Shown here piece after piece: positions 1-8,654 of a DNA stretch of 64,000 bases. How positions within the stretch are numbered: the stretch's first letter is position 1; the number at the start of each line of letters is the position of its first letter. The notes beneath the pieces were generated by a model. The model was not told the DNA's origin. It saw only the letters and a program-made list of their open reading frames with translations, and did no database searches. Location: positions 990,149 to 1,054,148 of the forward strand of contig NZ_JAULBL010000002.1 of the NCBI RefSeq assembly GCF_030512175.1. Reading direction: 5' to 3'. The stretch comes from Paeniglutamicibacter sulfureus. Its GTDB lineage: Bacteria; Actinomycetota; Actinomycetes; Actinomycetales; Micrococcaceae. The position numbers and the translations under genes were made by a program.

Positions 1-1
1 G

Positions 2-880
2 ATCGGGCTGGATCCCTTCGACCGCGGCAAGGTGCACGAGGTGATGGCCCGAACCATCCACAACCAGGTCGCCAAGGGCGCCCTCGACATCGCCCTGTGG
101 GACCTGTTGGGCAAGGCACTGGGAACCCCGGTGCACAAGCTGCTGGGCGGATACTCCGACTCGATGCGCGTTTCGCACATGCTTGGCTTCCGCCCGGCGC
201 AGGAACTGCTCGACGAGGCGCTGCGCTTCGGCGAGGAGTACGGCATCACCACCTTCAAGCTGAAGGTCGGGCGCCGCCCGCTGGCCCTGGACATCGAGGC
301 CTGCCACGTGTTGCGCGCCGGACTCGGCGACGACGTGGAGCTCTACCTGGATGCCAACCGCGGCTGGACCGCAAACGAGGCCATGGAAGTCCTGCGCCGC
401 ACCGAGGGCCTGGGCCTGACGGCGCTGGAAGAGCCTTGTGATGCGAAGGAAGCCATGAGCCGCCGCCGGCTCGTGGAAAAGTCCCCGATCCCCATTGTGG
501 GCGACGAGTCGGTGCCGACGGCAGGCGACGTATCCCGAGAACTGCTCTCCGGTGGCTCAAACGCGATTTGCATCAAGACCGCCCGCAGCGGGTTCACCGA
601 GGCCACGGAGATCCTGGGCCTGTGCACCGGGCTCGGCGTCGATGTCACCATGGGCAACCAGATCGACACCCAGATCGGATCGTTGGCCACCGTGACCTTC
701 GGTGCCGCCCATGAGGCGAGCAACCGCCGCGCCGGTGAGCTGTCCAACTTCCTGGACATGGCCGATGACCTGATTGCCGAGCCCATCCGCATCACCGGTG
801 GCCGCATCTCGGTGCGCAACGTCCCCGGTGTCGGCGCGGCCATTGACGACGAAAAGCTCGCCCGCTACCGCCAGAACTAG
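2..880 (+). CDS. catB: Muconate cycloisomerase, 5' truncated by window edge
   Basis: Cycloisomerises cis,cis-muconate to muconolactone in the catechol ortho-cleavage branch of the beta-ketoadipate pathway (cytoplasmic). The reading frame is open from base 2, so the N-terminal part of the usual roughly 370-residue protein lies outside the window. Enolase-superfamily landmarks are visible: the catalytic KxK (FKLKVG, bases 254-271), then metal ligands in LYLDANRGW, ALEEP and VGDES, and a second lysine in CIKTARSG. The next gene is catC, 33 bases downstream on the same strand. The superfamily also holds dipeptide epimerases and chloromuconate cycloisomerases, but catC and catA alongside make catB the best reading. 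Confidence 0.93.
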   Translation: MGLDPFDRGKVHEVMARTIHNQVAKGALDIALWDLLGKALGTPVHKLLGGYSDSMRVSHMLGFRPAQELLDEALRFGEEYGITTFKLKVGRRPLALDIEACHVLRAGLGDDVELYLDANRGWTANEAMEVLRRTEGLGLTALEEPCDAKEAMSRRRLVEKSPIPIVGDESVPTAGDVSRELLSGGSNAICIKTARSGFTEATEILGLCTGLGVDVTMGNQIDTQIGSLATVTFGAAHEASNRRAGELSNFLDMADDLIAEPIRITGGRISVRNVPGVGAAIDDEKLARYRQN

Positions 881-913
881 CACCCACCAACGACGCTTAA
901 TCCAGGAGAAGAC

Positions 914-1192
914 ATGATATTCCTAGCCCGCATGGACGTAACCTTCCCGGCCCACCTGACCGAGGCCCAAATCGCCGATTTCCAGGTCCGAGAAAAGGAA
1001 TACTCGGGCCAGCTGCAGAACAGCGGCAAGATGGCAGGCATCTGGCGCATCGTCGGCGAGTACGCCAACCACTCGCTGTTCGATGTCGAATCCAACGACG
1101 AGCTGCACCAGATTCTCAGCGGTTTCCCGATGTACCCGTACATGAAGATCAAGGTCACGCCGCTGGCCAAGCACCCGAACTCGATCCGCTAG
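914..1192 (+). CDS. catC: Muconolactone delta-isomerase
   Basis: Isomerises muconolactone to 3-oxoadipate enol-lactone, the step after CatB. The 92-residue product has the usual family length and its characteristic start (MIFLARMDV), the motif REKEYSGQLQ and the ending PLAKHPNSIR. An AGGAGA ribosome-binding site (904-909) sits four bases before the ATG, fixing the start. It is almost certainly co-transcribed with catB and is followed by a long inverted repeat that probably ends the catBC transcript. Confidence 0.96.
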   Translation: MIFLARMDVTFPAHLTEAQIADFQVREKEYSGQLQNSGKMAGIWRIVGEYANHSLFDVESNDELHQILSGFPMYPYMKIKVTPLAKHPNSIR

Positions 1193-1227
1193 GCGGATCT
1201 GCGGCGGGAACGCCGCAGGGGTGATGC

Positions 1228-1263
1228 GGAATGGGTCGGGTCCTTTTGGATCCGGCCCATTCC
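1228..1263 (+). terminator. Hairpin after catC
   Basis: An inverted repeat of 16-base arms (two G-T pairs) around a TTTT loop, just downstream of catC. It lacks a clear trailing U-tract, so it may be a GC-rich intrinsic terminator or an mRNA 3'-end stabiliser. Confidence 0.6.
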
Positions 1264-1394
1264 ATTGGCCGCGGGGCGTTAATTGCAAGAAAGGCTGCCA
1301 GTTGCAGTCCTATATGCATAGCGTCTCAATGGATCGGAAAGAAGTATTTCCCTCTTCTCAATAACCGGCATACATTGAATGCATAGAAAGTCGC

Positions 1395-1410
1395 TGTGAC
1401 TGTAGTCACC
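1395..1410 (+). promoter_or_regulatory. CRP/GlxR-like box upstream of catA
   Basis: TGTGA-N6-TCACC, one base from the CRP-family consensus TGTGA-N6-TCACA, lies about 65 bases before the catA start. A direct repeat ATGCATAG (1314-1321 and 1379-1386) flanks the same promoter region. Related boxes occur upstream of benA and in the lut promoter. Binding by a GlxR-type regulator is inferred. Confidence 0.45.
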
Positions 1411-1475
1411 GCATCATGTGACGTCAGACCAGCGCATCAACACCCCCCTCCAACTGGAGATAGAAGGAGCAACTC

Positions 1476-2330
1476 GTGAGCACCGAAACCACCGCAAGCG
1501 CCGCAGCCTCAGGCAACGCCGCCACCGACCGTTTCCGCCAGTCCGGCAAGACGGCATCGATCACCGCCGACGTCGAGCGCGTCAACCTGCTGGCCAGCAA
1601 GCTGATCAAGGCCGCCAACGACATCATCCTCGAAGAGCGCGTCAGCTACGACGAGTTCAACGCACTGAAGGCATGGCTGATCAAGGTCGGCGAAGACGGC
1701 GAATGGCCGCTGTTCATGGACGTGTGGCTCGAGCACTCGGTCGAGGAAGTGGCCACCGACCACCGCGAGGGCAACAAGGGCTCCATCGAGGGCCCGTACT
1801 ACATCCCGGAAGCCCCGGAGCAGAAGTCCCCGGCCACCATTGAGATGCGCGAGGACGAGAAAGGCACCCACCTGCTCTTCCAGGGCCAGGTGCGCTCGAC
1901 CGACGGCTCGGCACTGAAGAACGCCAAGATCGAGCTGTGGCACGCGGACGAGGAAGGCTTCTACTCGCAGTTCGCTCCGAACATCCCGGACTGGAACCTG
2001 CGCGGCACCTTCATCGCAGACGAGGAAGGCAACTTCCAGATCAACACCATGCAGCCTGCCCCGTACCAGATCCCGACCGACGGTGCCTGCGGCCAGTTGA
2101 TCGCCGCCGCCGGATGGCACGCCTGGCGCCCGGCCCACCTGCACCTGAAGGTCTCCGCACCGGGCCACGAGCTGCTCACCGCCCAGCTGTACTTCCCGGG
2201 CGACGCGCACAACGACGACGACATCGCGACCGCTGTGAAGCCGGAACTGCTCCTGGACATCCAGCCGGCAACCGAGGGTGAAGGCGTTCAGACCACCTAC
2301 GACTTCGTGCTTGACCCCGAGTCCAAGTAG
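1476..2330 (+). CDS. catA: Catechol 1,2-dioxygenase
   Basis: Intradiol ring cleavage of catechol to cis,cis-muconate, using non-haem Fe(III). The 284-residue protein has an N-terminal helical dimerisation region (about 25-100) and the intradiol beta-sandwich after it. Fe ligands fall at Y163 (GFYSQF), Y197 (APYQIP), H221 and H223 (RPAHLHLKV), with the spacing known in characterised CatA enzymes. The start is GTG with AAGGAG (1464-1469) six bases upstream. It sits behind catBC but has its own promoter region, and a hairpin follows it. Its substrate would come from the benABCD products encoded on the other strand. Confidence 0.97.
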   Translation: MSTETTASAAASGNAATDRFRQSGKTASITADVERVNLLASKLIKAANDIILEERVSYDEFNALKAWLIKVGEDGEWPLFMDVWLEHSVEEVATDHREGNKGSIEGPYYIPEAPEQKSPATIEMREDEKGTHLLFQGQVRSTDGSALKNAKIELWHADEEGFYSQFAPNIPDWNLRGTFIADEEGNFQINTMQPAPYQIPTDGACGQLIAAAGWHAWRPAHLHLKVSAPGHELLTAQLYFPGDAHNDDDIATAVKPELLLDIQPATEGEGVQTTYDFVLDPESK

Positions 2331-2352
2331 GGTCCACACCCCCACCTCGTCA

Positions 2353-2389
2353 CGGCGGGGCTCCCGGAATGCATTCGGGGACCCCGCCG
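2353..2389 (+). terminator. Terminator after catA
   Basis: A GC-rich dyad (arm CGGCGGGG pairing with CCCCGCCG, extended inward by a CCC/GGG core) about 20 bases after the catA stop, followed by TTGT. Confidence 0.7.
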
Positions 2390-2501
2390 TTGTCGTACCA
2401 CCATGCTTTCCGTGATGCCGCGCGCGGCGTCACAAAGGGGTACCAAGACAACACCAAGACCCATTCGTATCCCTGTAATTTGATGTGAAAGAGAACCCGC
2501 C

Positions 2502-3053
2502 ATGACCCAGGAAACCATGTCGAAACCGGTGGACGCGATGGAACTGCGGAGCGTATTCGGGCAATTTGCCACCGGCGTCACGGTGGTCACCACACAGGGC
2601 ACTGACGGCAAACCCTACGGCGCCATGGTGACGGCGTTCGCCGCGGTGTCGATAGATCCGCCCCTGGCCCAGATCATCTTGACCCGCAGCTCCAGGGCCG
2701 CCAAGCACCTGGATGGCTCATCCTTCGCCATCAACATCCTTTCGGACGGCCAGCTGGAGGCGGCCAAGCACTTCGCCGGCGAACCGATGGATTGCGAACC
2801 CGAGTGGGTCCTGAATGGAAACGTCCCGGTGCTGGTGGGCAACGCAGCCACGCTGGAATGCCGGGCGTGGAACAACTACGACGGAGGCGACCACATCATC
2901 GTGGTTGGCGAAGTCAGCTCGGTGGCGCTGGGGGATGCGGATCCGCTGCTCTTCCACGAGGGCACGTTCCGCCGGATCGGTGAACGACTCGAGGACGGAC
3001 AGGGCGAAAGCTGGTTCGCCGGCGCAAGGTCCTTCCAGCCATTCATCCCGTAA
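2502..3053 (+). CDS. Flavin reductase-like (FMN-binding split barrel) protein
   Basis: A 183-residue protein of the flavin_reductase-like split-barrel family (HpaC type), which reduces FMN or FAD with NAD(P)H for a two-component monooxygenase. The family signature is clear at residues 13-60 (LRSVFGQFATGVTVVTT ... PYGAMVTAF), with SIDPPL and FAINILS following. A weak GA-rich site precedes the ATG. It follows catA on the same strand but behind a terminator and in its own 170-base promoter region. No partner monooxygenase lies in the window, so the substrate pathway is unknown. It could supply an unlinked aromatic hydroxylase. Confidence 0.85.
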   Translation: MTQETMSKPVDAMELRSVFGQFATGVTVVTTQGTDGKPYGAMVTAFAAVSIDPPLAQIILTRSSRAAKHLDGSSFAINILSDGQLEAAKHFAGEPMDCEPEWVLNGNVPVLVGNAATLECRAWNNYDGGDHIIVVGEVSSVALGDADPLLFHEGTFRRIGERLEDGQGESWFAGARSFQPFIP

Positions 3054-3134
3054 CACCACTTGAGCGCCCGCACCGACGGTGCGGATCACTCACCCATCAA
3101 ATCCATGCATTACTTGGCCCCAAAGGAGCACATC

Positions 3135-3323
3135 ATGTTTGCCTCGGCACGGCGAAAGACCGCAGGAGAACACCGGTCCGCGCGCAACTCGCGGACCACC
3201 ACCGACACCGTCCAGGAACTAAACCACTGGGCCTGGACCGGATGGATGCCCGACGCAGAACGCGAACTTCCCTATTCCACCCTGCAGGCCACCGAACACC
3301 ACACCTCAATGCTTGCCGCCTAA
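3135..3323 (+). CDS. Small basic hypothetical protein (62 aa)
   Basis: A short open frame with an excellent AAGGAG (3123-3128) six bases before ATG and a strong hairpin just after the stop, so it looks like a real small gene. The product (MFASARRKT... to HHTSMLAA) is Arg/Thr/His-rich with no membrane segment or motif I recognise; a WAWTGWMPDAERELPY stretch in the middle looks the most constrained. The frame continues upstream to a TTG at 3060, but the ribosome-binding site favours 3135. It could be co-transcribed with the flavin reductase 81 bases upstream. Confidence 0.55.
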   Translation: MFASARRKTAGEHRSARNSRTTTDTVQELNHWAWTGWMPDAERELPYSTLQATEHHTSMLAA

Positions 3324-3351
3324 ACTTTCGTCCACAGCAGCACGGACGGGT

Positions 3352-3395
3352 GCCGGAGGCCCCGGACAGCAATGACGCTGTCCGGGGCCTCCGGC
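3352..3395 (+). terminator. Perfect 18-bp stem terminator
   Basis: Arms GCCGGAGGCCCCGGACAG and its exact complement surround an 8-base loop and are followed by TTCCT. It closes the catA-side block and separates it from the convergent hydrolase gene. Confidence 0.85.
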
Positions 3396-3496
3396 TTCCT
3401 CGCCCCAGGGTGCCCCGCACGCTCGCCACCCTGGCGGATCGAATCGACGCGGCCAAGAATGCCCAGCCGGCTGCCACCTTGTCGATCCTGGGAGGC

Positions 3497-4291
3497 TCAA
3501 CCGAGCGAGCCAAGAAATGCCGTCGTATCCGCTGCCACCTGGGCAGGACGTTCCCACAGGACCAGATGCCCTGCCTCCGGATAGATTTTCAGGAAGGAAC
3601 CGGCGATCCGCTCGCACAGGGTTTCCTCATCCGCCCGCGAAAGCACGGGGTCGCGTCCACCCCACAAAATCAAGGCCGGCGCATCGATGGTTCCCGATTC
3701 GGCGGGCGGCGTGGCTTCGCATAGGCCCTCCAAGCTGGCCCGCCAGATGTCCGCGGGCATTGCCGCACCGTCGAGCACCCGGTCCTGAAGGTACCACTCT
3801 GGAACCGCATGCTGCAGGGGAAACCAGGACAGGGAATCCCTGACCCAGTCGACGCTCACGGGATCCGTGAGGGCCTCGACCGAATCCGCGAATCCAGGTC
3901 GCCCCCGCAGGGCCAAGGGGGTTCCAGCCAACACCAGGGCCTGCACCCGTTGACCGTGGTCTACGGCCAATTGCTGGGCCACGTAACCGCCGCTGGATGA
4001 GCCAAGGACGAATGCAGCGGGTACATCCAAGGCATCCAAGATGGCTGCGGCATCGGCAGCTTGTTCCACCAGGGAATAGCCGTCCCCGGGCTTTTCCGCA
4101 TCACCGTGCCCCCGCAGGTCGGGCGCAAGAACCCTGAAGCCGGCGAGCCTGGGCACCAGGCGGTCGAAGCTTCTCCGGGATTCTCCCCACGCATGCAGCA
4201 ACATCAGCGGCCTGGCATCCACGTCGCCGTGGACGAAACACGGCACCTCGATCCCCGTGGCCAGACGCAGCTTCAGGACGTCGGATTCCAT
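3497..4291 (-). CDS. Alpha/beta hydrolase, candidate 3-oxoadipate enol-lactonase
   Basis: A 264-residue alpha/beta-hydrolase with the oxyanion region LLHAWGESRRSFDRL (about 31-45), nucleophile elbow GSSSGG (about 97-102), acid Asp in GGRDPVL and catalytic His in EAGHLVLWERP. Size and core match PcaD/CatD enol-lactonases, and CatD is the only step missing here between CatC and 3-oxoadipate. It lies 38 bases downstream of the benR-like gene on the same strand. The motifs alone do not separate an enol-lactonase from other esterases of this fold, so the CatD role is inferred from context. Confidence 0.72.
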   Translation of the reverse strand: MESDVLKLRLATGIEVPCFVHGDVDARPLMLLHAWGESRRSFDRLVPRLAGFRVLAPDLRGHGDAEKPGDGYSLVEQAADAAAILDALDVPAAFVLGSSSGGYVAQQLAVDHGQRVQALVLAGTPLALRGRPGFADSVEALTDPVSVDWVRDSLSWFPLQHAVPEWYLQDRVLDGAAMPADIWRASLEGLCEATPPAESGTIDAPALILWGGRDPVLSRADEETLCERIAGSFLKIYPEAGHLVLWERPAQVAADTTAFLGSLG

Positions 4292-4329
4292 GTACTCAGG
4301 CTACGCCCGGCCATCCGGCATTCCCAAGG

Positions 4330-7005
4330 CTAGTTGTCGGCGTCCCGATACCGCGCGGCGAGTTCGGTGCGCGAGGATACGCCCAGCTTCGCATAGATCC
4401 GGGTCAGGTGGTACTGGACCGTCTTGGCTCCGATGAACAGCTCCTCGGCGGCCTTCTTGTTGCTGGCACCTGCACAAACCAGCGAGGCCACCGCCTTTTC
4501 CTGCGAGGTGAGCGAGGACCAGTCGGCGGCGTCCCGGCGCGGGACGCTGATGCCGGTGGCCTTGAGTTCGCGGTTGCAGCGTTCGATGTAAATCGTCGCC
4601 CCCAGCTGCGTGTAACCTGCCAGCGCACGGGTCAGCGGACCGGCGGATTCGCCGCGCTTGCCTGCGCGGCGCAACGACTGCCCGTAGGCGTACTCGACAT
4701 TTGCCCGCAGCACCGGCAGCGTGAGCCCCTGCAACAGGGCCAGTGCCTCCTCGAACGCGTCGCGAGATCCTTCCAGGTCGCCGCGTGAAGCGAGCACCTG
4801 CCCGCGCACCACCAGGAAGCGTGCTGTGGTCGAGCGGTGCTTGCACCTGCGGGCGGCCGCCATGAGCGGCTCCATGAACTCCAGGGCCTCGTCATAGCGT
4901 TCCTTGCGCACCAACGCATCCGCGTACATGTCGTGCCACGGCCAGAACCCCGGCTCATCGATCCCGCGCGAGCGGTCCAGCAGCAAAAGGGGCTCCAACG
5001 CCAGGATGACCTCGTCGTAGTCGGCGCGGGCGCGGGCCGAGGCACCCCTGGCCATCCGGTAGGGCACCTGCATGACCTCGTAGCTTCCGGTCCTGGCCCA
5101 GGCCTTGGCCAGGTGGGCCTCGACTTCCTCCTGCTCCCCTCGCATGGCGTGGATCTGCACCGCGGTGTAGTGCAGCAGGGGGCGAACCAGCTCGATGCCG
5201 GATCGTTCCTGCAGTGCGACGCCTGCACGCACGGTCTCCAGGGCCTGGTCCCAGTCGCCGGCCGAATACTCGGCCCGGGCCAGCCAGGCCCTGGCCCACA
5301 GGGCGATGCGGTGGGATCCTTCGGTGTAGTCGGTGGAGCTGGAGATCATCAGTTCGTGCCGGGCCAGTTCGATTTGGTCCCCGGCCACGTGCAGCCATCC
5401 CATGGCCATTTCGGCGCGTTGCCGCTGGGCGCCGGCGGGCAAGGTGGCGAGCATACGCGACAGGATCTTCTCACCCTCGGGCCCCCGGCCCAACATGCCC
5501 AGGCCCAGTCCCTGGACGGCCGAGGACTCCACGGCCACCGGGCTTTCCGCTTCGGCCAGCTCCAGGGTCCGTTCGGCCCATGACACAATCCTGTGCCCAT
5601 CCAGCCGGCCCAGCGAGTCAAGGACCCGGCGCTGGGAAACGGTGGCCATGATGTCGATTTGCTGCGCGTCCTCGGCGCCCGACCACGCGCGGGAGAGCCA
5701 GCGGTCAGCTGTCGGCGCCTGGCCCTGGAGGATGGCAATGTAACCGGAGAGCAGGTCGCTCTCGGGGCTGGCCGCCAGGGAAGCCAGTTCCTCGGAGTAG
5801 GCCAGGGCGCGGGGCAGTTCGCCGGCAGCCACCGTCGCATCGACGGCCTTGAGCAGGAGAGGCTCGCGGTCCTCGGCGTGGGTCGCAAGATGCGCGGCAC
5901 GGTGCAGCGCTATGGCGGCCGAAGCCCACTCGCCCTTGCCCGCCTGGCTCTCGGCAAAGAGCTCCAGCTGGTGTGACAGGGCTGGATCGGAAAGCAACGT
6001 GGCATCGGCGCGGTGTGCCAGCGCGTCGCCCGCGTTCTCGCCCAGGGCGGCAGCCGCTGCATGCAGGGCCAGGCGGCGCGAGAGAGGGACCAGGTGGTAG
6101 ACGGCCATGTGATTGATGTGGCCGTTGAACAGCAGCGAAAGGTTTCCGCCGCTGCCGGCAACCTCCACCAGCCCGGAGGCCACGCACTCCTCCAGCAGGG
6201 GCAGCGGGTCCCCGACCTCGGCCAGGGCGACGACCCGTTCCAGCCGGGGGCCAACGCCCAGGATGGCGGCGGCCTCGATGACGGAGCGGGCAGGCACCGA
6301 CAAGGCGTCCAACCGCTCGGAGACCTCTGCGGTGACGGCCCGGGGAGCCGGGAACCGGTGGTTCAGGTGGTTCCAGGTTTCGTCGGGGTTTTCCCGGATC
6401 AGTTCCAAGGCGGTGTGGATGTTGCCTGCGGTGTAGCCGGCCAACTGGTCGGCCGCGGCCGCCGAGAGGTCCACGCCGAGCCGGGACACGGAAATTTCCT
6501 TCAATGCGGCAGCAGTGGGCGGATCCAGGTCGATCGTGGTGCTGTGCTGTGACTCGAGAAGTTCGCGGGCACCCGGCGGCAGGAAGGCAGCTTCCTCCTC
6601 GCGCAGGGTCAGAATGACCAGCAGCTTTTCGGTGCGCAGCCGCCGCCAGGCAAACAGCAACGCGGCGAGGGACTGGGCATCGATCCATTGCAGGTTTTCC
6701 AGCAAGAGGATTCCGCTTTGCCTTCCCGCATTGCGGATGAAGGCGAGCAGGCCTTCGGCAAGGGGGGAGTCATCAGTGTCCGTGGGGCCGAGCAATTCCT
6801 GCAAGGCCGATCCGGGAACGTTCTTTTCCCACCTCGCGCCCGAGGCACTCCACGAGGCAAGGTGCTTGTTGTTGTCCATGAAACGCCGGACCAAGGCGCT
6901 TTTCCCGCACCCGGCCGGCCCGCTGACCACCACCAGCTGGGCGCTGCCGGCCTCGGCCAACTGCAGCAGTCGGGCCATGAGCGCCAGTGTTCGTTGTTGA
7001 TGCAT
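4330..7005 (-). CDS. benR: LuxR-family (LAL) ATP-binding regulator, BenR-like
   Basis: An 891-residue large ATP-binding LuxR-type regulator. The N-terminus carries Walker A (GPAGCGKSA, about 29-37) and a Walker-B-like strand (ILLLENLQWID). The middle is a long Ala/Leu-rich helical-repeat region, and the C-terminal 65 residues are a LuxR HTH (LTSQEKAVASLVCAGASNKK then AKTVQYHLTRIYAKLGV). It follows benK on the same strand after a hairpin. In Corynebacterium and Rhodococcus a LuxR-type BenR lies next to benABCDK and controls it, so the same role is inferred. The effector is presumably benzoate or a catabolite. Confidence 0.85.
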   Translation of the reverse strand: MHQQRTLALMARLLQLAEAGSAQLVVVSGPAGCGKSALVRRFMDNNKHLASWSASGARWEKNVPGSALQELLGPTDTDDSPLAEGLLAFIRNAGRQSGILLLENLQWIDAQSLAALLFAWRRLRTEKLLVILTLREEEAAFLPPGARELLESQHSTTIDLDPPTAAALKEISVSRLGVDLSAAAADQLAGYTAGNIHTALELIRENPDETWNHLNHRFPAPRAVTAEVSERLDALSVPARSVIEAAAILGVGPRLERVVALAEVGDPLPLLEECVASGLVEVAGSGGNLSLLFNGHINHMAVYHLVPLSRRLALHAAAAALGENAGDALAHRADATLLSDPALSHQLELFAESQAGKGEWASAAIALHRAAHLATHAEDREPLLLKAVDATVAAGELPRALAYSEELASLAASPESDLLSGYIAILQGQAPTADRWLSRAWSGAEDAQQIDIMATVSQRRVLDSLGRLDGHRIVSWAERTLELAEAESPVAVESSAVQGLGLGMLGRGPEGEKILSRMLATLPAGAQRQRAEMAMGWLHVAGDQIELARHELMISSSTDYTEGSHRIALWARAWLARAEYSAGDWDQALETVRAGVALQERSGIELVRPLLHYTAVQIHAMRGEQEEVEAHLAKAWARTGSYEVMQVPYRMARGASARARADYDEVILALEPLLLLDRSRGIDEPGFWPWHDMYADALVRKERYDEALEFMEPLMAAARRCKHRSTTARFLVVRGQVLASRGDLEGSRDAFEEALALLQGLTLPVLRANVEYAYGQSLRRAGKRGESAGPLTRALAGYTQLGATIYIERCNRELKATGISVPRRDAADWSSLTSQEKAVASLVCAGASNKKAAEELFIGAKTVQYHLTRIYAKLGVSSRTELAARYRDADN

Positions 7006-7041
7006 GGATCCGCCCCAGCCAACCTTTCAATGTATAAAGAC

Positions 7042-7077
7042 GGGGGCCGCGCGAACATCCTTGTCCACGCGGCCCCC
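7042..7077 (-). terminator. Hairpin between benK and benR
   Basis: Perfect 10-base arms (GGGGGCCGCG and its complement) with a 16-base loop, 29 bases beyond the benK stop. It probably ends or attenuates the benABCDK transcript before the regulator gene. Confidence 0.7.
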
Positions 7078-7105
7078 GGTGGCCGGTTCTGCAGCCGACC
7101 TGTGG

Positions 7106-8479
7106 TTACTTGGCGATCTTGACCCGTGCCGCGGAGCCGGCCGGCAGCTGGGTCTCGGAGTTGCGCAAGGGAACAAAGGCGGTCACCATTGCACCAACGA
7201 TAGCAACTCCCGCGAAGACGTAGAAGGCGACGTGGTTTTGCACGCCTGCTGCGATGAGCAGTCCGCCGATCAACGGCCCGAAGATGCCGCCCAGGCGACC
7301 GAATCCGGCGCACCAGGCAACCCCGGCGCCGCGGGCGGCGCTGTTGTAGTAGTTGGACACGAACCCGTAGATCAGCACCTGCGTGCCGATGGTACCCACG
7401 CCTGCCACGGCAACCAGCCCGAGCAGGATTCCGAAGGGAAGCTGCAGGGTCAGCATCACCATGGCCACCGCGGCGAGGAAGAACGTCGTGGAAACCACGC
7501 GCTTGGCACCGACGCGATCGGCGCCCACGGAGGCAATCAACCCGCCGAAGACGGCGCCGGCATTGAGTACCAGCAGGAAGGCGAGCGAGTAGGACTTGCC
7601 GTAGCCGAACTGGGTCATGATCTGCGGCAGCCAGGTGTTCAGGCCGTAGGTCAGCATCAGGCCGGCGAAGCTCATCAGGCCCAGCAACAAGGTGGGCAGG
7701 GCGTACTTCTTGGAGGCCAGTGCCCGGAAGCCGATCTTTGTGTCGACCGGTTCGGATACAAGTGCGTGGGCACCGTGCGTCGGGGCCGTTTCTGCGATCG
7801 GGACGCCGGTGCGGATCGAGACGCGCTCGGCTTCCTCGGTGCGGCCGCGGGCCATGAGCCATTGCGGGGACTCGGGCAGCTTCGTCAGCGCCATGGGCAG
7901 CAGGAAGAGCAGCGGGGTTGCGCCGATGAAGAAGAGCCCGCGCCAGCCGACAAGGTCCAGCAGGACGATGGCCAGCAGTGATGCCAGGACCCCGCCCACG
8001 GGGACACCGGAGTAGACGATGGCGTTGTAGTAGTTGCGCTTGCCCTTGGGTGCGAATTCGGCCACGACCGCACCTGCGGTGGCAACCAGTGCGCCGACGC
8101 CGATTCCGGTGGCGAAGCGCAGGGCGCCGAAAGCGATGACGTTCGGGGCCAGGGCGGTCAGGCCCATGCCCACGGAGAACCAGATGATGCCGGCGATCAT
8201 GATCTTGCGGCGGCCGAGGTAGTCACCGATCGCGCCGGTGACCAAGGCCCCGACCATGACCCCGAACAGTGCCCAGCTTCCCAGCACACCTGCGGTGGCC
8301 GGTCCGATTGCACCGAGCTGGGTCGGGTCATTGAGCAGGGTGGAGACGACGGTGCCGTAGACGACCAGGTCGTATCCATCAAAGATCAGGGCGATCGCGG
8401 CGATGGCGACGACCCAGTGGACGGTGTTTTTTTGCTTCTTGGTGGCGCTTGCTTCCGGTGATTTCACGATTTGCTCCAT
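7106..8479 (-). CDS. benK: MFS aromatic acid transporter, BenK-like
   Basis: Proton-coupled uptake of benzoate across the inner membrane; MFS aromatic acid:H+ symporter family. About 457 residues with 12 predicted hydrophobic segments, FDGYDLVVYG in TM1 (the acidic signature of the AAHS family), and the loop motif GDYLGRRKIM after TM2. The frame extends upstream of 8479, but those residues are Pro/Arg-rich and unlike a transporter, so the ATG beginning MEQIVKSPEA is chosen; no clear ribosome-binding site precedes it. It lies downstream of benD after a 175-base gap with a hairpin. Confidence 0.93.
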   Translation of the reverse strand: MEQIVKSPEASATKKQKNTVHWVVAIAAIALIFDGYDLVVYGTVVSTLLNDPTQLGAIGPATAGVLGSWALFGVMVGALVTGAIGDYLGRRKIMIAGIIWFSVGMGLTALAPNVIAFGALRFATGIGVGALVATAGAVVAEFAPKGKRNYYNAIVYSGVPVGGVLASLLAIVLLDLVGWRGLFFIGATPLLFLLPMALTKLPESPQWLMARGRTEEAERVSIRTGVPIAETAPTHGAHALVSEPVDTKIGFRALASKKYALPTLLLGLMSFAGLMLTYGLNTWLPQIMTQFGYGKSYSLAFLLVLNAGAVFGGLIASVGADRVGAKRVVSTTFFLAAVAMVMLTLQLPFGILLGLVAVAGVGTIGTQVLIYGFVSNYYNSAARGAGVAWCAGFGRLGGIFGPLIGGLLIAAGVQNHVAFYVFAGVAIVGAMVTAFVPLRNSETQLPAGSAARVKIAK

Positions 8480-8606
8480 ATTTTTATGGGCCCCGGGCGC
8501 ACGGCTTTGTGCGGGGTTTCGGGGCACGGACAAGTGCCGCAGCGTGAGGCTGCGGGGTGGAAGCCTTGACCCGAAGGATAATCGGGCGGCGGGCCGTGGA
8601 TAGCAC

Positions 8607-8633
8607 GCAGGCGGCGGGGATACCGCCGCCTGC
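8607..8633 (-). terminator. Hairpin between benD and benK
   Basis: Perfect 11-base arms (GCAGGCGGCGG) with a 5-base loop just beyond the benD stop. No U-tract is present, so it may set transcript ratios by processing rather than terminate fully. Confidence 0.6.
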
Positions 8634-8654
8634 ATGCAATTGAAAGATACCTAT

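Noticed and set aside
8480-8635. N-terminal extension of BenK
   Set aside because: Pro/Arg/Ser-rich, not a membrane or signal sequence. The transporter family begins near MEQIVKSPEA.
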